A stretch of 64,000 nt of DNA from Halioglobus maricola (lineage in GTDB: Bacteria > Pseudomonadota > Gammaproteobacteria > Pseudomonadales > Halieaceae). The number at the start of each line of letters is the position of its first letter. The stretch's first letter is position 1. The notes beneath the pieces are model-generated. The model was not told where the DNA came from and searched no databases. It saw nothing but the letters and a program-made list of their open reading frames with translations. The DNA is taken from positions 524,501 to 588,500 of the forward strand of contig NZ_CP036422.1 in NCBI RefSeq assembly GCF_009388985.1, given 5' to 3'. The translations under genes and the position numbers were made by a program. This document shows, piece after piece, positions 1-11,500 of the stretch.

Positions 1-256
1 GGTCTGGCTGAGTGCCGTGACCGGTGCCGGTGTCGACCTGCTGCTGCAGGCGGTGAGCGAACTGGTGGGCCAGGACATGGTCAACGAAGCGCTGGATCTT
101 GCCCCGGACCAGGGGCAGCTGCGGGCGGCGTTTTACGCCCTGGGCGCTGTGGAATCGGAAGATTATGCCGATGATGGCACTGCGCAGCTGCAGGTGAGAC
201 TGCCGCGCGCTGATTGGAATCGACTAATGAAGAAAGGCCCTGAGCCTTTGTTCTAA
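1..256 (+). CDS. hflX: GTPase HflX, C-terminal fragment (runs off the left edge)
   Basis: The open frame enters from base 2 and encodes the last ~85 residues of a ribosome-associated GTPase of the HflX family. What is visible is the end of the G domain (the SAVTGAGVDLL stretch typical of the G5 region, SAxTGxG) followed by the HflX C-terminal domain with its LAPDQGQLRAAFYALGAV and AQLQVRLPRADWNRL segments. HflX splits or rescues stalled ribosomes under stress in the bacteria studied. It lies 43 bp upstream of hflK in the usual gammaproteobacterial order (hfq-hflX-hflK-hflC), which supports the call. The start and the nucleotide-binding motifs lie outside the window. Confidence 0.9.
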   Translation, partial: VWLSAVTGAGVDLLLQAVSELVGQDMVNEALDLAPDQGQLRAAFYALGAVESEDYADDGTAQLQVRLPRADWNRLMKKGPEPLF

Positions 257-299
257 AATTTGATAGACTCACACCACTTTTTAACCAAGGAGTTTCAAC

Positions 300-1469
300 A
301 TGGCCTGGAATGAACCGGGTGGCGGTAACAACAAGGGGCCTAACGACCCCTGGGGCAATGGCGACCAAGGGCCGCCGGACCTCGATGAAGCGCTGAAGAA
401 GTTGCAGGAAAAACTGGGTGGCCTGTTTGGCGGCGGCGGTTCTTCCGGTGGCAGCTCAAAAGGTAGCGCTGGTTTCCCTATTGGCGTAGTGGTGGTTGTG
501 GCCGTTGTCGGCCTGTTGGTGTGGGGCCTGATGGGCTTCTACCAGATCGATCAGCAGGAGCGCGCCGTGGTGCTGCGCTTCGGCAAGTACTACGACACCG
601 TGCAGCCGGGCCTCCAGTGGAACCCGCCGGGCATCGACGTGGTGACCAAGGTCAACACGACCAAGGTTCGCGCCGCGACCCTCAGCGAGTCCATGCTCAC
701 CCAGGACGAGAATATCGTCGAGGTGAAACTCTCTGTGCAGTACGTGATCGACGACCCCACCAGTTTTGTCCTCAAGGTACGCGACCCTGAGCGCTCATTG
801 CAGCATGCTGCACAGAGTGCCCTGCGCCACGTTGTCGGTGGCACCAGCATGGACCTCGTACTAACCGAGGGCCGCGCCCAGATCGGTATCGATGTGAAGC
901 AGCGCCTGCAGGAATACCTGAACATCTACGAGACCGGCATTCTGGTCTCCGCGGTGAACGTTGACGACTCCAGACCGCCCAGCCAGGTCGAGGCCGCGTT
1001 TAACGACGTGATCAAGGCTCGCGAGGACGAGGAGCGGGTCAAGAACGAAGCTCAGGCCTACGCCAATGCAGTGGTGCCAGAGGCCCGCGGTCAGGCTCAG
1101 CGCCAGGTCGAGGAAGCGAGCGCCTACCGCGAACAGGTGATCGCCAATGCCGAGGGTGAGGCCGAGCGCTTTATCCAGCTGCTCACCGAATACGAGAAAG
1201 CGCCGGAAGTCACCCGCGAACGTCTGTACCTCGATGCGGTGCAGGGCGTGTATGCCAACACCAGCAAAGTGATGGTGGATGTAGAGGGCGGCAACAATAT
1301 GATGTACCTGCCACTGGACAAGCTCGCCGAGCAGAGCAAGGTCCGCAGCACTTCGGGCAGTACAACGTTTGATTCCGCCACCTTGCGTGAGCTCACCAAC
1401 CAGGTCACTGAGCAGCTGCGTCGCGACGCCGCGGCCAGTGGCAGTTCCAGCCGCAGAGGAGGGCGCTAA
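300..1469 (+). CDS. hflK: FtsH protease modulator HflK
   Basis: This 389-residue inner-membrane protein is a member of the SPFH/band 7 family. It has a Gly-rich cytoplasmic N-terminus (residues 1-58), one transmembrane helix (about 60-80), then the periplasmic SPFH domain beginning FYQIDQQERAVVLRFGKY, followed by an Ala/Glu-rich helical region (about 235-300). HflK forms a large cage with HflC around FtsH and limits its proteolysis of membrane substrates in E. coli. The ATG at 300 has a good ribosome-binding site, AAGGAG at 287-292. It is followed two bases later by hflC, so the two are surely cotranscribed. Length and order are normal for the family. Confidence 0.95.
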   Translation: MAWNEPGGGNNKGPNDPWGNGDQGPPDLDEALKKLQEKLGGLFGGGGSSGGSSKGSAGFPIGVVVVVAVVGLLVWGLMGFYQIDQQERAVVLRFGKYYDTVQPGLQWNPPGIDVVTKVNTTKVRAATLSESMLTQDENIVEVKLSVQYVIDDPTSFVLKVRDPERSLQHAAQSALRHVVGGTSMDLVLTEGRAQIGIDVKQRLQEYLNIYETGILVSAVNVDDSRPPSQVEAAFNDVIKAREDEERVKNEAQAYANAVVPEARGQAQRQVEEASAYREQVIANAEGEAERFIQLLTEYEKAPEVTRERLYLDAVQGVYANTSKVMVDVEGGNNMMYLPLDKLAEQSKVRSTSGSTTFDSATLRELTNQVTEQLRRDAAASGSSSRRGGR

Positions 1470-1471
1470 TC

Positions 1472-2347
1472 ATGTCTAATCGCAATTTAACCGTCATGAT
1501 CCTGATTGCGCTTGTGGTCTTTGTCGGCAGCCGCTCAATCTATGTCATCAAGGAAACCGAACGGGGCGTGTTGCTCAAGTTTGGTGAAGTGGTCAATCCG
1601 AATATCCAACCCGGCCTGCACTTCAAGGTTCCCTTTGTGAACAACGTGCGCAAGTTTGATGGCCGCGTGCTGACTGTGGACTCCCAGCCCGAGCCCTTCT
1701 TCACCCAGGAGAAGAAAGCGCTGATTGTGGATTCATACGCCAAGTTCAAGGTGTCGGACACGCAGAAGTTCTACACCGCCACTAACGGCGAGGAAGCGCG
1801 CGCCATGGGCCTGCTGGCCCAGCGTATTAACGACGGCCTGCGTAACGAGGTGGCCGTGCGCACGATCCAGGAAGTGGTTTCCGGTGAGCGCGATCAGCTC
1901 ATGCTGAGGCTCGCTGACAGCCTGCGCGACGTGGTCAACGCCGAGCTGGGTGTGGAGCTGGTCGATGTGCGGGTGAAGCAGATCGACCTGCCGCGCGACG
2001 TCTCTGAGTCTGTGTACCAGCGGATGAACGCCGAGCGTGAGAAGGAAGCCCGTGAGCACCGCGCCCAGGGCCAGGAACTGGCTGAGGGTATTCGCGCCGC
2101 CGCCGACCGCGAGGTCACGGTGATTGCAGCGAACGCTTACCGCGATGCCCAGCTAGTGCGAGGTGAAGGTGACGCTATAGCCACCAACACCTATGCCGAG
2201 GCCTTCAACCGTGACCCTGAGTTCTACTCGTTCACGCGTAGCCTCAAGGCCTATCAGGAAGCGTTCCAGGGCCAGGGCGACGTGCTGTTGCTGCAGCCCG
2301 ATAGCGAGTTCTTCCGCTACCTGAAAGACTCCAGCGGCGGCAAGTAA
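1472..2347 (+). CDS. hflC: FtsH protease modulator HflC
   Basis: This 291-residue SPFH/band 7 protein is the partner of HflK. An N-terminal membrane anchor (about residues 5-22) precedes the SPFH domain, which opens with VIKETERGVLLKFGEV. Later segments (ERDQLMLRLADSLRDV; VKQIDLPRDVSESVYQRMNAERE) are characteristic of HflC. The C-terminal region (TRSLKAYQEAF) matches the cap-forming part of the family. It directly follows hflK with almost no spacer. Nothing is unusual. Confidence 0.95.
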   Translation: MSNRNLTVMILIALVVFVGSRSIYVIKETERGVLLKFGEVVNPNIQPGLHFKVPFVNNVRKFDGRVLTVDSQPEPFFTQEKKALIVDSYAKFKVSDTQKFYTATNGEEARAMGLLAQRINDGLRNEVAVRTIQEVVSGERDQLMLRLADSLRDVVNAELGVELVDVRVKQIDLPRDVSESVYQRMNAEREKEAREHRAQGQELAEGIRAAADREVTVIAANAYRDAQLVRGEGDAIATNTYAEAFNRDPEFYSFTRSLKAYQEAFQGQGDVLLLQPDSEFFRYLKDSSGGK

Positions 2348-2408
2348 CGGCCGCTGGATTCACGTCCAAAGGGTATGATGCTGCCCCTCTGATGTGGTAG
2401 CATCCCGC

Positions 2409-2458
2409 AACCGTGGGATTCGTCGTTTGTGCCACAAGCGATGAAGCCACGGTTTTTT
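2409..2458 (+). terminator. Probable intrinsic terminator after hflC
   Basis: An 8-bp perfect inverted repeat (AACCGTGG at 2409-2416, CCACGGTT at 2447-2454) is followed by a run of six T (2453-2458). Inside it a second pairing is possible (CGTTTGTG with CACAAGCG), so the structure would be a long two-part hairpin. It sits between hflC and the small DUF2065 gene and could end or attenuate hflKC transcription. Confidence 0.6.
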
Positions 2459-2486
2459 GTGTCTGGCGGTTTTGAAAGGGGGAAAT

Positions 2487-2678
2487 GTGGATTTCTGGCA
2501 GGTTCTCCCGGTAGCGCTGGCACTGGTAATGATTATTGAGGGCGCGATGCCCTTCATCAGCCCCAATCGCTGGCGCAATATGCTGGCGATGGTGGCCCAG
2601 ATGGAAGACCGCGTGATTCGCAACATCGGCCTCGGTAGCATGCTGCTGGGCGTGGTTTTGTTGTACGTATTTAACTAG
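2487..2678 (+). CDS. DUF2065 family small membrane protein (YjeT-like)
   Basis: A 63-residue protein with two hydrophobic segments (QVLPVALALVMIIEG and GLGSMLLGVVLLYVF) joined by the typical PFISPNRWRNML loop of the DUF2065 family. The GTG at 2487 is chosen because AAAGGGGG lies at 2475-2482. An ATG-less longer frame starts at 2457 but runs into the terminator hairpin. The gene normally sits between hflC and hisZ or purA in gammaproteobacteria, as here. Its function is unknown; it is an inner-membrane protein by sequence. Confidence 0.85.
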   Translation: MDFWQVLPVALALVMIIEGAMPFISPNRWRNMLAMVAQMEDRVIRNIGLGSMLLGVVLLYVFN

Positions 2679-2699
2679 GGTTTCAAGTTAGGGTTCCCG

Positions 2700-5176
<2,477 letters not shown>

Positions 5177-5194
5177 TTAGCCGCCCCTCGCTGT

Positions 5195-5228
5195 TGGGGA
5201 ATCCTGGCCCGCACGGGTCGGTTCCCCA
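5195..5228 (+). terminator. Hairpin after purA, possible terminator
   Basis: TGGGGAA (5195-5201) pairs with TTCCCCA (5222-5228), and an inner CCCG/CGGG pairing can extend the stem. The following T tract is short (ATTTC), so this is either a weak intrinsic terminator or a structural boundary between purA and the secreted-protein region. Confidence 0.4.
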
Positions 5229-5375
5229 TTTCAGTTGCAAATCGCGAAGCATTGATGGAATTTCCCGCCGCGTTCCCTCGCGGATCTGCGCCTAGCCCGC
5301 TGTTTTAGCGGCTTTCGGGGAATTGGCAAGCTACTTGCTGTACGACCGATACAATATCGGAAGAGCAGCAACAGC

Positions 5376-7490
5376 ATGAAGATCGAGAACCACTGCGCAG
5401 CCTTGCTACTGGCGGTAGCGACGATTGTACCTGCGGGTAATGTCGCAGCATCTCCTTTCACCTCCTGCCCCGCGCAGGCTTTTTTAGTTCAGGGCAAGAC
5501 GGCCGTGCTCTATGGCGTGGACCTGTCCACAGGCTATGTAGAGAAACTCGCCAACAACATCGGTACCAGCGATAAGTTCAATGGCGTCGGTTTCAACCTT
5601 GAAGATCGATACATCTACGGTTGGAGTTACGAGCATAAGACTGTGGCCCGTTTGACCGCTGACTACACGCTTGAGCCACTGCCACTAACGACATCCATTA
5701 ACGACAATTTTTACGTGGGCGATGTGTCCGTCAGTGGCAGCCAGTACTATTTCTACAAACGCGGCAGCGGCGGTAGTCACGGCTTGTGGCGGGTGGATCT
5801 GGACCCCGCTTCAGACAATTACCTGACCCCCAAGCGCATTGTCGACGGCCGCACCCTGTCGCTGCAGATCTTCGACATGGCGTTTCACCCGGACAATGGC
5901 AAGTTGTATTCCGTTACGTCTGCCGGGGACCTCGTCGTGATCAACCCCAACAGCGGCGCGGTTGAATTTTTGGCCCGGCTCTCGGAGCGGGGTACCTTTG
6001 GTGCCGTGTATTTCGACGTCGACGGCAATCTCTACGCCAGCCGCAATACCGACGGCCAGGTGTTTCGCATATCGGTGGATAGCAGTGCACCGACTCTTGA
6101 GCCCTACGCCCAGGGCCCGAATTCATCGCAAAACGACGGTGCGCGCTGTGCACTTGCACCCGTCACGCCGTTGCCCTCCACCAAACTCGACTTTGGCGAC
6201 GCGCCTGACAGCTACGGCACGTCCTTCGCGAAAAACGGCCCACGCCATCAACTCGAGGAGGGGGGGGTGATACTCGGTACGCGAATCGATAGTGAAGTGC
6301 AGCCGCCGTCCGCGCCAGAGTCTGACGATAGTGTGGGATCGGATGACGAGGACGGCGTCAGCTTTATTACCGACCTTGCCGCCGGCGAGACCGCGCTGAT
6401 CTCGATAAAGGCTACCGGGGCAGGTTATGTGAACGCCTGGATCGACTACAACGACAACGGCAGCTTCGACACGAGTGAGAAAATTCTGGATGGCCGCTAC
6501 ATCAACAATGGCTCCCAGATCATTTCTTTTGACGTGCCCGCCGACATCTCAACCGGTGATACCTGGGCGCGTTTTCGCATTTCCAGTTCGCCGAGCCTAC
6601 CCGCAGTTGGCGGGGCAGCCGATGGCGAAGTTGAAGATTACGAGGTGTCGCTGTTCGGCCGCCGGGTGACGACCAGCTACTACCCGGCGGCGAACTCGTC
6701 CGTCACTCTCGCGTATGAAGACCTCTGGCCGCGTCAGGGCGATTACGACATGAACGATCTCGTGCTTAGCTATCGCACCGAGCTGAATGCGGTCTCGCTG
6801 GACAACGATCCGGGTAGTCGCAGCATCGATTCGATTGTCATTTCTGGTGAAGTAGAGGCGATCGGCGCCTCGATCAAAAGTGGCTTTGCCGTGGAGATTC
6901 CGGGGTTGCCGCGCGCGGCTGTCGATCAGGCCAATATGTCGCTCAAGGTGGGCGGCGAGTATCAGCCAGATTCATTTCTTGAAGTTGGCGCGGGCAGCGA
7001 AAACGCGGTCTTTATTATCTACGAGAATGTTTTCCGCCATGTCACCAAGGGAGAGGGCTGCAAGTTCTATCGCACCGAGGACTTCTGTGGCGGTACATCG
7101 GCAAGTCGTTTCAAGCTGACGATTCCAGTGACGGGCGAGGTGTCGGCGGATATCGCAGATGACCTGCTGTTCAATCCGTTCATCTTTGGCGTTAACGCGC
7201 GCCGTACAGAAGTGCACCTGATGGGCCGCCCGCCCACCATCAAAGCCGAAGCCAGTGCGCTCGGCAGCTACGACGACGCGTCTAACCCATCCGCGGGCAA
7301 GTATTACCAGACATCCTCCGGCCTGCCCTGGGCGATTGTGATCGGCGGCCCCTGGGCACACACCGAGGAGGGTCATGACATTGTTCAGACCTACCCCTCC
7401 TTCGAAGCCTATGTGTCTAACGGCGGAGGCCAAAGCAGCGACTGGTTCCGTGCTGAAAATGCTATCGCTGAAAAACTTTTTCAGGAGTAG
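5376..7490 (+). CDS. Secreted protein with DUF6923-like, GEVED and LruC domains
   Basis: A 704-residue exported protein. A signal peptide ends about residue 25 (VPAGNVAA, then SPFTSC). Residues ~26-265 contain short repeated segments (AVLYGVDLSTG, GLWRVDLDP, KLYSVTSAGDLVVINP) like DUF6923/propeller proteins. Residues ~272-430 form a GEVED-type domain (DFGDAPDSYG, then SDDEDGV, then DGEVEDYEV) with a Ca-loop-like DYNDNGSFD. From ~431 to the end lies a LruC-type domain (AYEDLWPRQGDYDMNDLVLSY). Such proteins are thought to sit at the cell surface or be secreted; no enzymatic role is visible. The next gene follows after 5 bp, with its ribosome-binding site inside this gene's end, so the two form an operon. 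Confidence 0.75.
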   Translation: MKIENHCAALLLAVATIVPAGNVAASPFTSCPAQAFLVQGKTAVLYGVDLSTGYVEKLANNIGTSDKFNGVGFNLEDRYIYGWSYEHKTVARLTADYTLEPLPLTTSINDNFYVGDVSVSGSQYYFYKRGSGGSHGLWRVDLDPASDNYLTPKRIVDGRTLSLQIFDMAFHPDNGKLYSVTSAGDLVVINPNSGAVEFLARLSERGTFGAVYFDVDGNLYASRNTDGQVFRISVDSSAPTLEPYAQGPNSSQNDGARCALAPVTPLPSTKLDFGDAPDSYGTSFAKNGPRHQLEEGGVILGTRIDSEVQPPSAPESDDSVGSDDEDGVSFITDLAAGETALISIKATGAGYVNAWIDYNDNGSFDTSEKILDGRYINNGSQIISFDVPADISTGDTWARFRISSSPSLPAVGGAADGEVEDYEVSLFGRRVTTSYYPAANSSVTLAYEDLWPRQGDYDMNDLVLSYRTELNAVSLDNDPGSRSIDSIVISGEVEAIGASIKSGFAVEIPGLPRAAVDQANMSLKVGGEYQPDSFLEVGAGSENAVFIIYENVFRHVTKGEGCKFYRTEDFCGGTSASRFKLTIPVTGEVSADIADDLLFNPFIFGVNARRTEVHLMGRPPTIKAEASALGSYDDASNPSAGKYYQTSSGLPWAIVIGGPWAHTEEGHDIVQTYPSFEAYVSNGGGQSSDWFRAENAIAEKLFQE

Positions 7491-7495
7491 TGCAA

Positions 7496-8440
7496 ATGAA
7501 TATTGTGGAACGTAAACCTATCGATCTCGCGATCATTCTGTTGCTGCTGTGCGCGATCGGCGGCTGCATTGGCAGCCCACTGCCGCCAGGGGCGGTGGCC
7601 GGCCTGTACCGCTGGGACGACCGACAGAGTGCGGTGGCGACCCGTACAGGCCAGGTGCTTGAAGAACACGACGGCTACTTCAGCGGCGACTTTGACTTCG
7701 GTGATGTACTGGACAGCTATCCCGAATTGGCTGAGACGCCCGACCAGCCTTTGTTGATCAAGGCCTGTGAAGAAGAACTCTGTTACGCCGTAATCGTGTT
7801 CGGTGACTTCTTCCAGCTGAATGAAGAAGGGCGCGTCACCGGGTACGCGTCGATGAACAGCCTCACTACAGCGATGGCGAACCAGGTGATGGCGCTGCCG
7901 GCAGAGGAAGTGCTGGGCGCCCTGAATATTCTGGCCGGCAGACTCACTGCTGGCGGGGATGCAGACTATCAGGCGTTTCTGCGCCTGGACCCGGAACGCA
8001 AGCCCCAGCATGAGGCGCTGTTGCTAAACGATCGGGTATTCGCTGCGGCGCAGCGCCTGGTCGTAGAGGCGCCAGGATTTACCGTGGATAAATTACTGGG
8101 GGAGTCCCGCATCGCCACCGAGGACCTGCAGGTTCCCGACGGCTTTGTCTTTGACGATACCTATGTGCTGAGCGTAGATATTGATGTGTCTGCGGTACTC
8201 GATGAAAAAGCGTACCTCTCTATTTGCAGCGAATACAGCCAGACGGGTAGTGACTACGAGATCAATTTTGATGCCTGTCAGTTGAGTACACCCCTGGTGG
8301 GTGGCCGTTATGTGGGGGAGCTCAATCTCACGGGTTCGACCACCGAACTGCTGGTTGTCATCCTGCCACTGCAGTCGCCGGAGGACGCCCTTTACTATCC
8401 CTGGTCGCGGCAACAATCGGGTGATCGGTTGCGTATCTAG
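7496..8440 (+). CDS. Predicted lipoprotein, partner of the LruC protein
   Basis: A 314-residue protein with a clear lipobox near its N-terminus (LLLLCAIGGC), so probably lipidated at that Cys and anchored to a membrane. The ATG at 7496 is preferred to the GTG at 7490 because CAGGAG at 7482-7487 is spaced 8 bases from it. The mature part is acidic, without recognisable catalytic motifs; it contains a helical stretch (TTAMANQVMALPAEEVLGALNIL) and four mature-region Cys residues. It sits immediately after the LruC gene and presumably acts with that protein at the envelope. I do not recognise the family. Confidence 0.6.
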   Translation: MNIVERKPIDLAIILLLLCAIGGCIGSPLPPGAVAGLYRWDDRQSAVATRTGQVLEEHDGYFSGDFDFGDVLDSYPELAETPDQPLLIKACEEELCYAVIVFGDFFQLNEEGRVTGYASMNSLTTAMANQVMALPAEEVLGALNILAGRLTAGGDADYQAFLRLDPERKPQHEALLLNDRVFAAAQRLVVEAPGFTVDKLLGESRIATEDLQVPDGFVFDDTYVLSVDIDVSAVLDEKAYLSICSEYSQTGSDYEINFDACQLSTPLVGGRYVGELNLTGSTTELLVVILPLQSPEDALYYPWSRQQSGDRLRI

Positions 8441-8522
8441 CACCGCGCTCGCTTCGCTAAGCTATTGACTTGGAAGTAAATCAAGGAAAAGATGGTGAAA
8501 AGCACAAGAAAATGGATGTCCC

Positions 8523-11500
8523 TTGTATCCCAGCATAAGGAAATTTGCTGCCCGCGCCACGTCTGCCACCCTTGCCGGCATCGTGGCCTTTTCACTGTCT
8601 CTCGTGGCCAGCCACGAGGGGCACGCCGTGCTGCGCAATACCGAAGACCCGATCGACAACCCCGACCTTGAGCAGGCTTGCGGTCTGAATGTGCTGATGA
8701 TTCTCGATGAGTCCGGGTCCATCGGTGACAACGACGATAACGTGCGTACAGCCTTTAAAGCGTTTACTGCGGCGATCAAAAATACCAGTTCCTCGATGGC
8801 CGTGGCGGAATTTTCCAAGGTAGCGCGGCTTCCAAAGATCGGCGTCTTTAATCGCGGTGACTACATCACGGTCACAGACGATACCAAGGTATTTCTCGAC
8901 AATTACGTTGATAACGATTACGACCCGGGCGGCAATACCAACTGGGAAGACGGCCTGCGCATGGGCCGGTTAGGTTCAGCGTTTGCACCACGTCCTTCTT
9001 TTGATGTGCCGCATCTCACGGTGTTTATCACCGACGGTGACCCCACTCAGGTGATTCGCAATGACCGGGTGACCGACGATGAGTACAACAACAAGGTGCC
9101 CCTGAGCGATAACGAAACTACCGGGTCTGATAAAAACCCGGCGGCTGATCGCGCGGTAGCCAATGCCAACAATTTGAAATCACAGGATTCGCACATTCTC
9201 GTCGTAGCCGTGGGCAATGGTGTGTCGTCGAATGCGTCGCTCGCGCGCATTCAGAAAATTTCAGGGCCCGATGTCCATCCCGATGGCGACCCCTTCGATA
9301 TCACCACAGACGACGTTTATCGCGAACCAAATTTTGATGAGCTTGAGGACGCCCTGCGCGAAGCTGCGTTTCAACTCTGCTCTCCATCGGTGACGGTTGA
9401 GAAAATCGTCGACCTCACGCCAGACCCGGATTCGCTGGACGATGCTATTCCCGGCCCGCTGTGGCAGATCACCGGTGAAGTTGCCGCACCGGGTAGTGGC
9501 GAGTTCGCCTGGATCCTGCCAGTGAAAGAAGATCCAGCCCTGACCGACGCCAAGACCACGCTCACTGATGCGTCCGGTTTTGCGACTTTCCAGTGGCGGC
9601 CAGCGGATGAGGTTGACTCCTCCGGCTTCGTCGCCACTGAGGTGGTCCAGAGTGGTTTTACCAACGACGAGAGCAAAACCATCTGTACCTTCCGCACCCC
9701 TGACAGCCCCGACGCAGACTTGCCCCTGGACGATTCCGGTGAGGGTACGTTCACGATTACGGTACCGGAGCAGTCGATTGTCACCTGTAAGTTCTTCAAT
9801 CTGGCGGATCCAGCGCCAGGCATCACCCTGGAAAAACTGACGGACGGGGTGGATGCAGATACCCGGACCGGCCCGGTAGTGCCCCGCGGCGACGTGGTCA
9901 ACTGGAGCTATCAGGTAGCGAACACTGGCAACACAATACTCAGTGGCATCAGCATTGAAGATCTGGTGACAGAGCCTGTTGTATTCGATGGCCAGGTCCA
10001 GCCGGTTGATTGCCCCAAAACCACCCTGATTCAGGGTGAGAGCATGACCTGCACCGCCAGCGGCATCTCCGGCATGACGCCTGAGGGCGATTCTTTTACC
10101 GGCCAGTTTCGCAATGATGCCACGGTGAGAGCGACCGACAGCTACGGCACGCCCGTGTCTGCGACTGACCCCTCGCACTACTTCGAGGTGGAGCCCGGCA
10201 TTAGCGTGGAGAAAAGCACTAACGGGGAAGATGCTGACCAACAGCCCGGCCCACTGGTCAGGGTAGGGCGGACCATCAACTGGCTGTATGAGGTGCGCAA
10301 TACCGGTTCCGAGCCGCTGGCCAATATCGCGATCAGCGATGACCAGGGTGTGACTCTGAATTACCAGGGCGGTGACCTGGACGGTGACAATCTGCTGGAT
10401 GTGACCGAAGTTTGGCTCTATTCGGGGCTTGGCATGGCAGTGGCCGGCCAGTACGCCAACCGCGCGATTGTCAGCGGCGAGGGCAGCTCAGAGACTGTGA
10501 CCGACGAGGACCCCTCGCACTATTTTGGCCTGGACATGCAGATCGATATAGAGAAATCGACCAATGGCGAGGATGCCGACGTGGCGCCAGGCCCGACACT
10601 CGAGCGGGGAGCGCCCGTCAATTGGACCTACGCTGTGAGAAATGTGGGTAACTTTGCGATCGATAACTGGACGGTGGTTGATGATCAGTTGGGCGCGATC
10701 AACTGCCCCAGTGTTGTGCTGGTGCCCGGTGGCCCTGCCGCTATTTGTTCCGCCGTGGGTACCGCTAGTGCAGGCCAATATCGCAATGTGGCGGTAGCGA
10801 CGGCACCGAACCCGGCGGGTGGCGCGCCGGCCACAGACTCAGACCCGTCTCACTACTTTGGCGCCTTGCCCGCCCTGACATTGGAAAAAGCCACCAATGG
10901 CCAGGATGCCGATACGCCGACTGGCCCCTTCATTGAGGTTGGCGGTCCTGTCAACTGGACCTATGTTGCGACCAATGCAGGCAACGTCGCCCTGCGCTTG
11001 CTAGCCGTGGTGGACTCCAAACTGCCTTTGGGAAGCGTGGATTGCCCGGACGATATCCTCGATCCGGCCGAATCAGTTGTCTGTACAGCCAGCGGTATTT
11101 CTGCCCCGGGCCAGTATTCCAACCTGGGATTGGCGTTGGCCGTGCCGGTCGTAGACGACCCGAATGACCCCAGAAACAGGGTCGGTGACTTCGACTTATC
11201 CCACTATTTCGGTGCCAGCCCCGGTATTGGTATCGAGAAATTTACCAACGGCATTGACGCCGATACGCCGGAGACCGCGGCGCGTATCCCCATTGGTGAT
11301 GTGGTCGAGTGGGGCTATGTGGTATTCAACACCGGCAATGAGCCGCTGAGAGATGTGGTGGTCACTGACAACCAGGGCGAGATCCCGGTGTATGTGGAAG
11401 GTGATACCAACAATAACAACCAACTGGACCTCGATGAGCGTTGGTTGTTCGAGGCGCAGGGTACTGCAGGGGCCAGTCTCTACTCGAATATCGGCACCGC

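Noticed and set aside
5323..5355. TTGGCA and TACAAT as a promoter for the LruC gene
   Set aside because: The spacer would be 21 bp, too long for a standard sigma-70 promoter; the -10 alone is not enough.
6180..6660. Calling the 5376 protein's C-terminus DUF4114
   Set aside because: The AYEDLWP...GDYDMNDLVLSY signature fits the LruC domain better.
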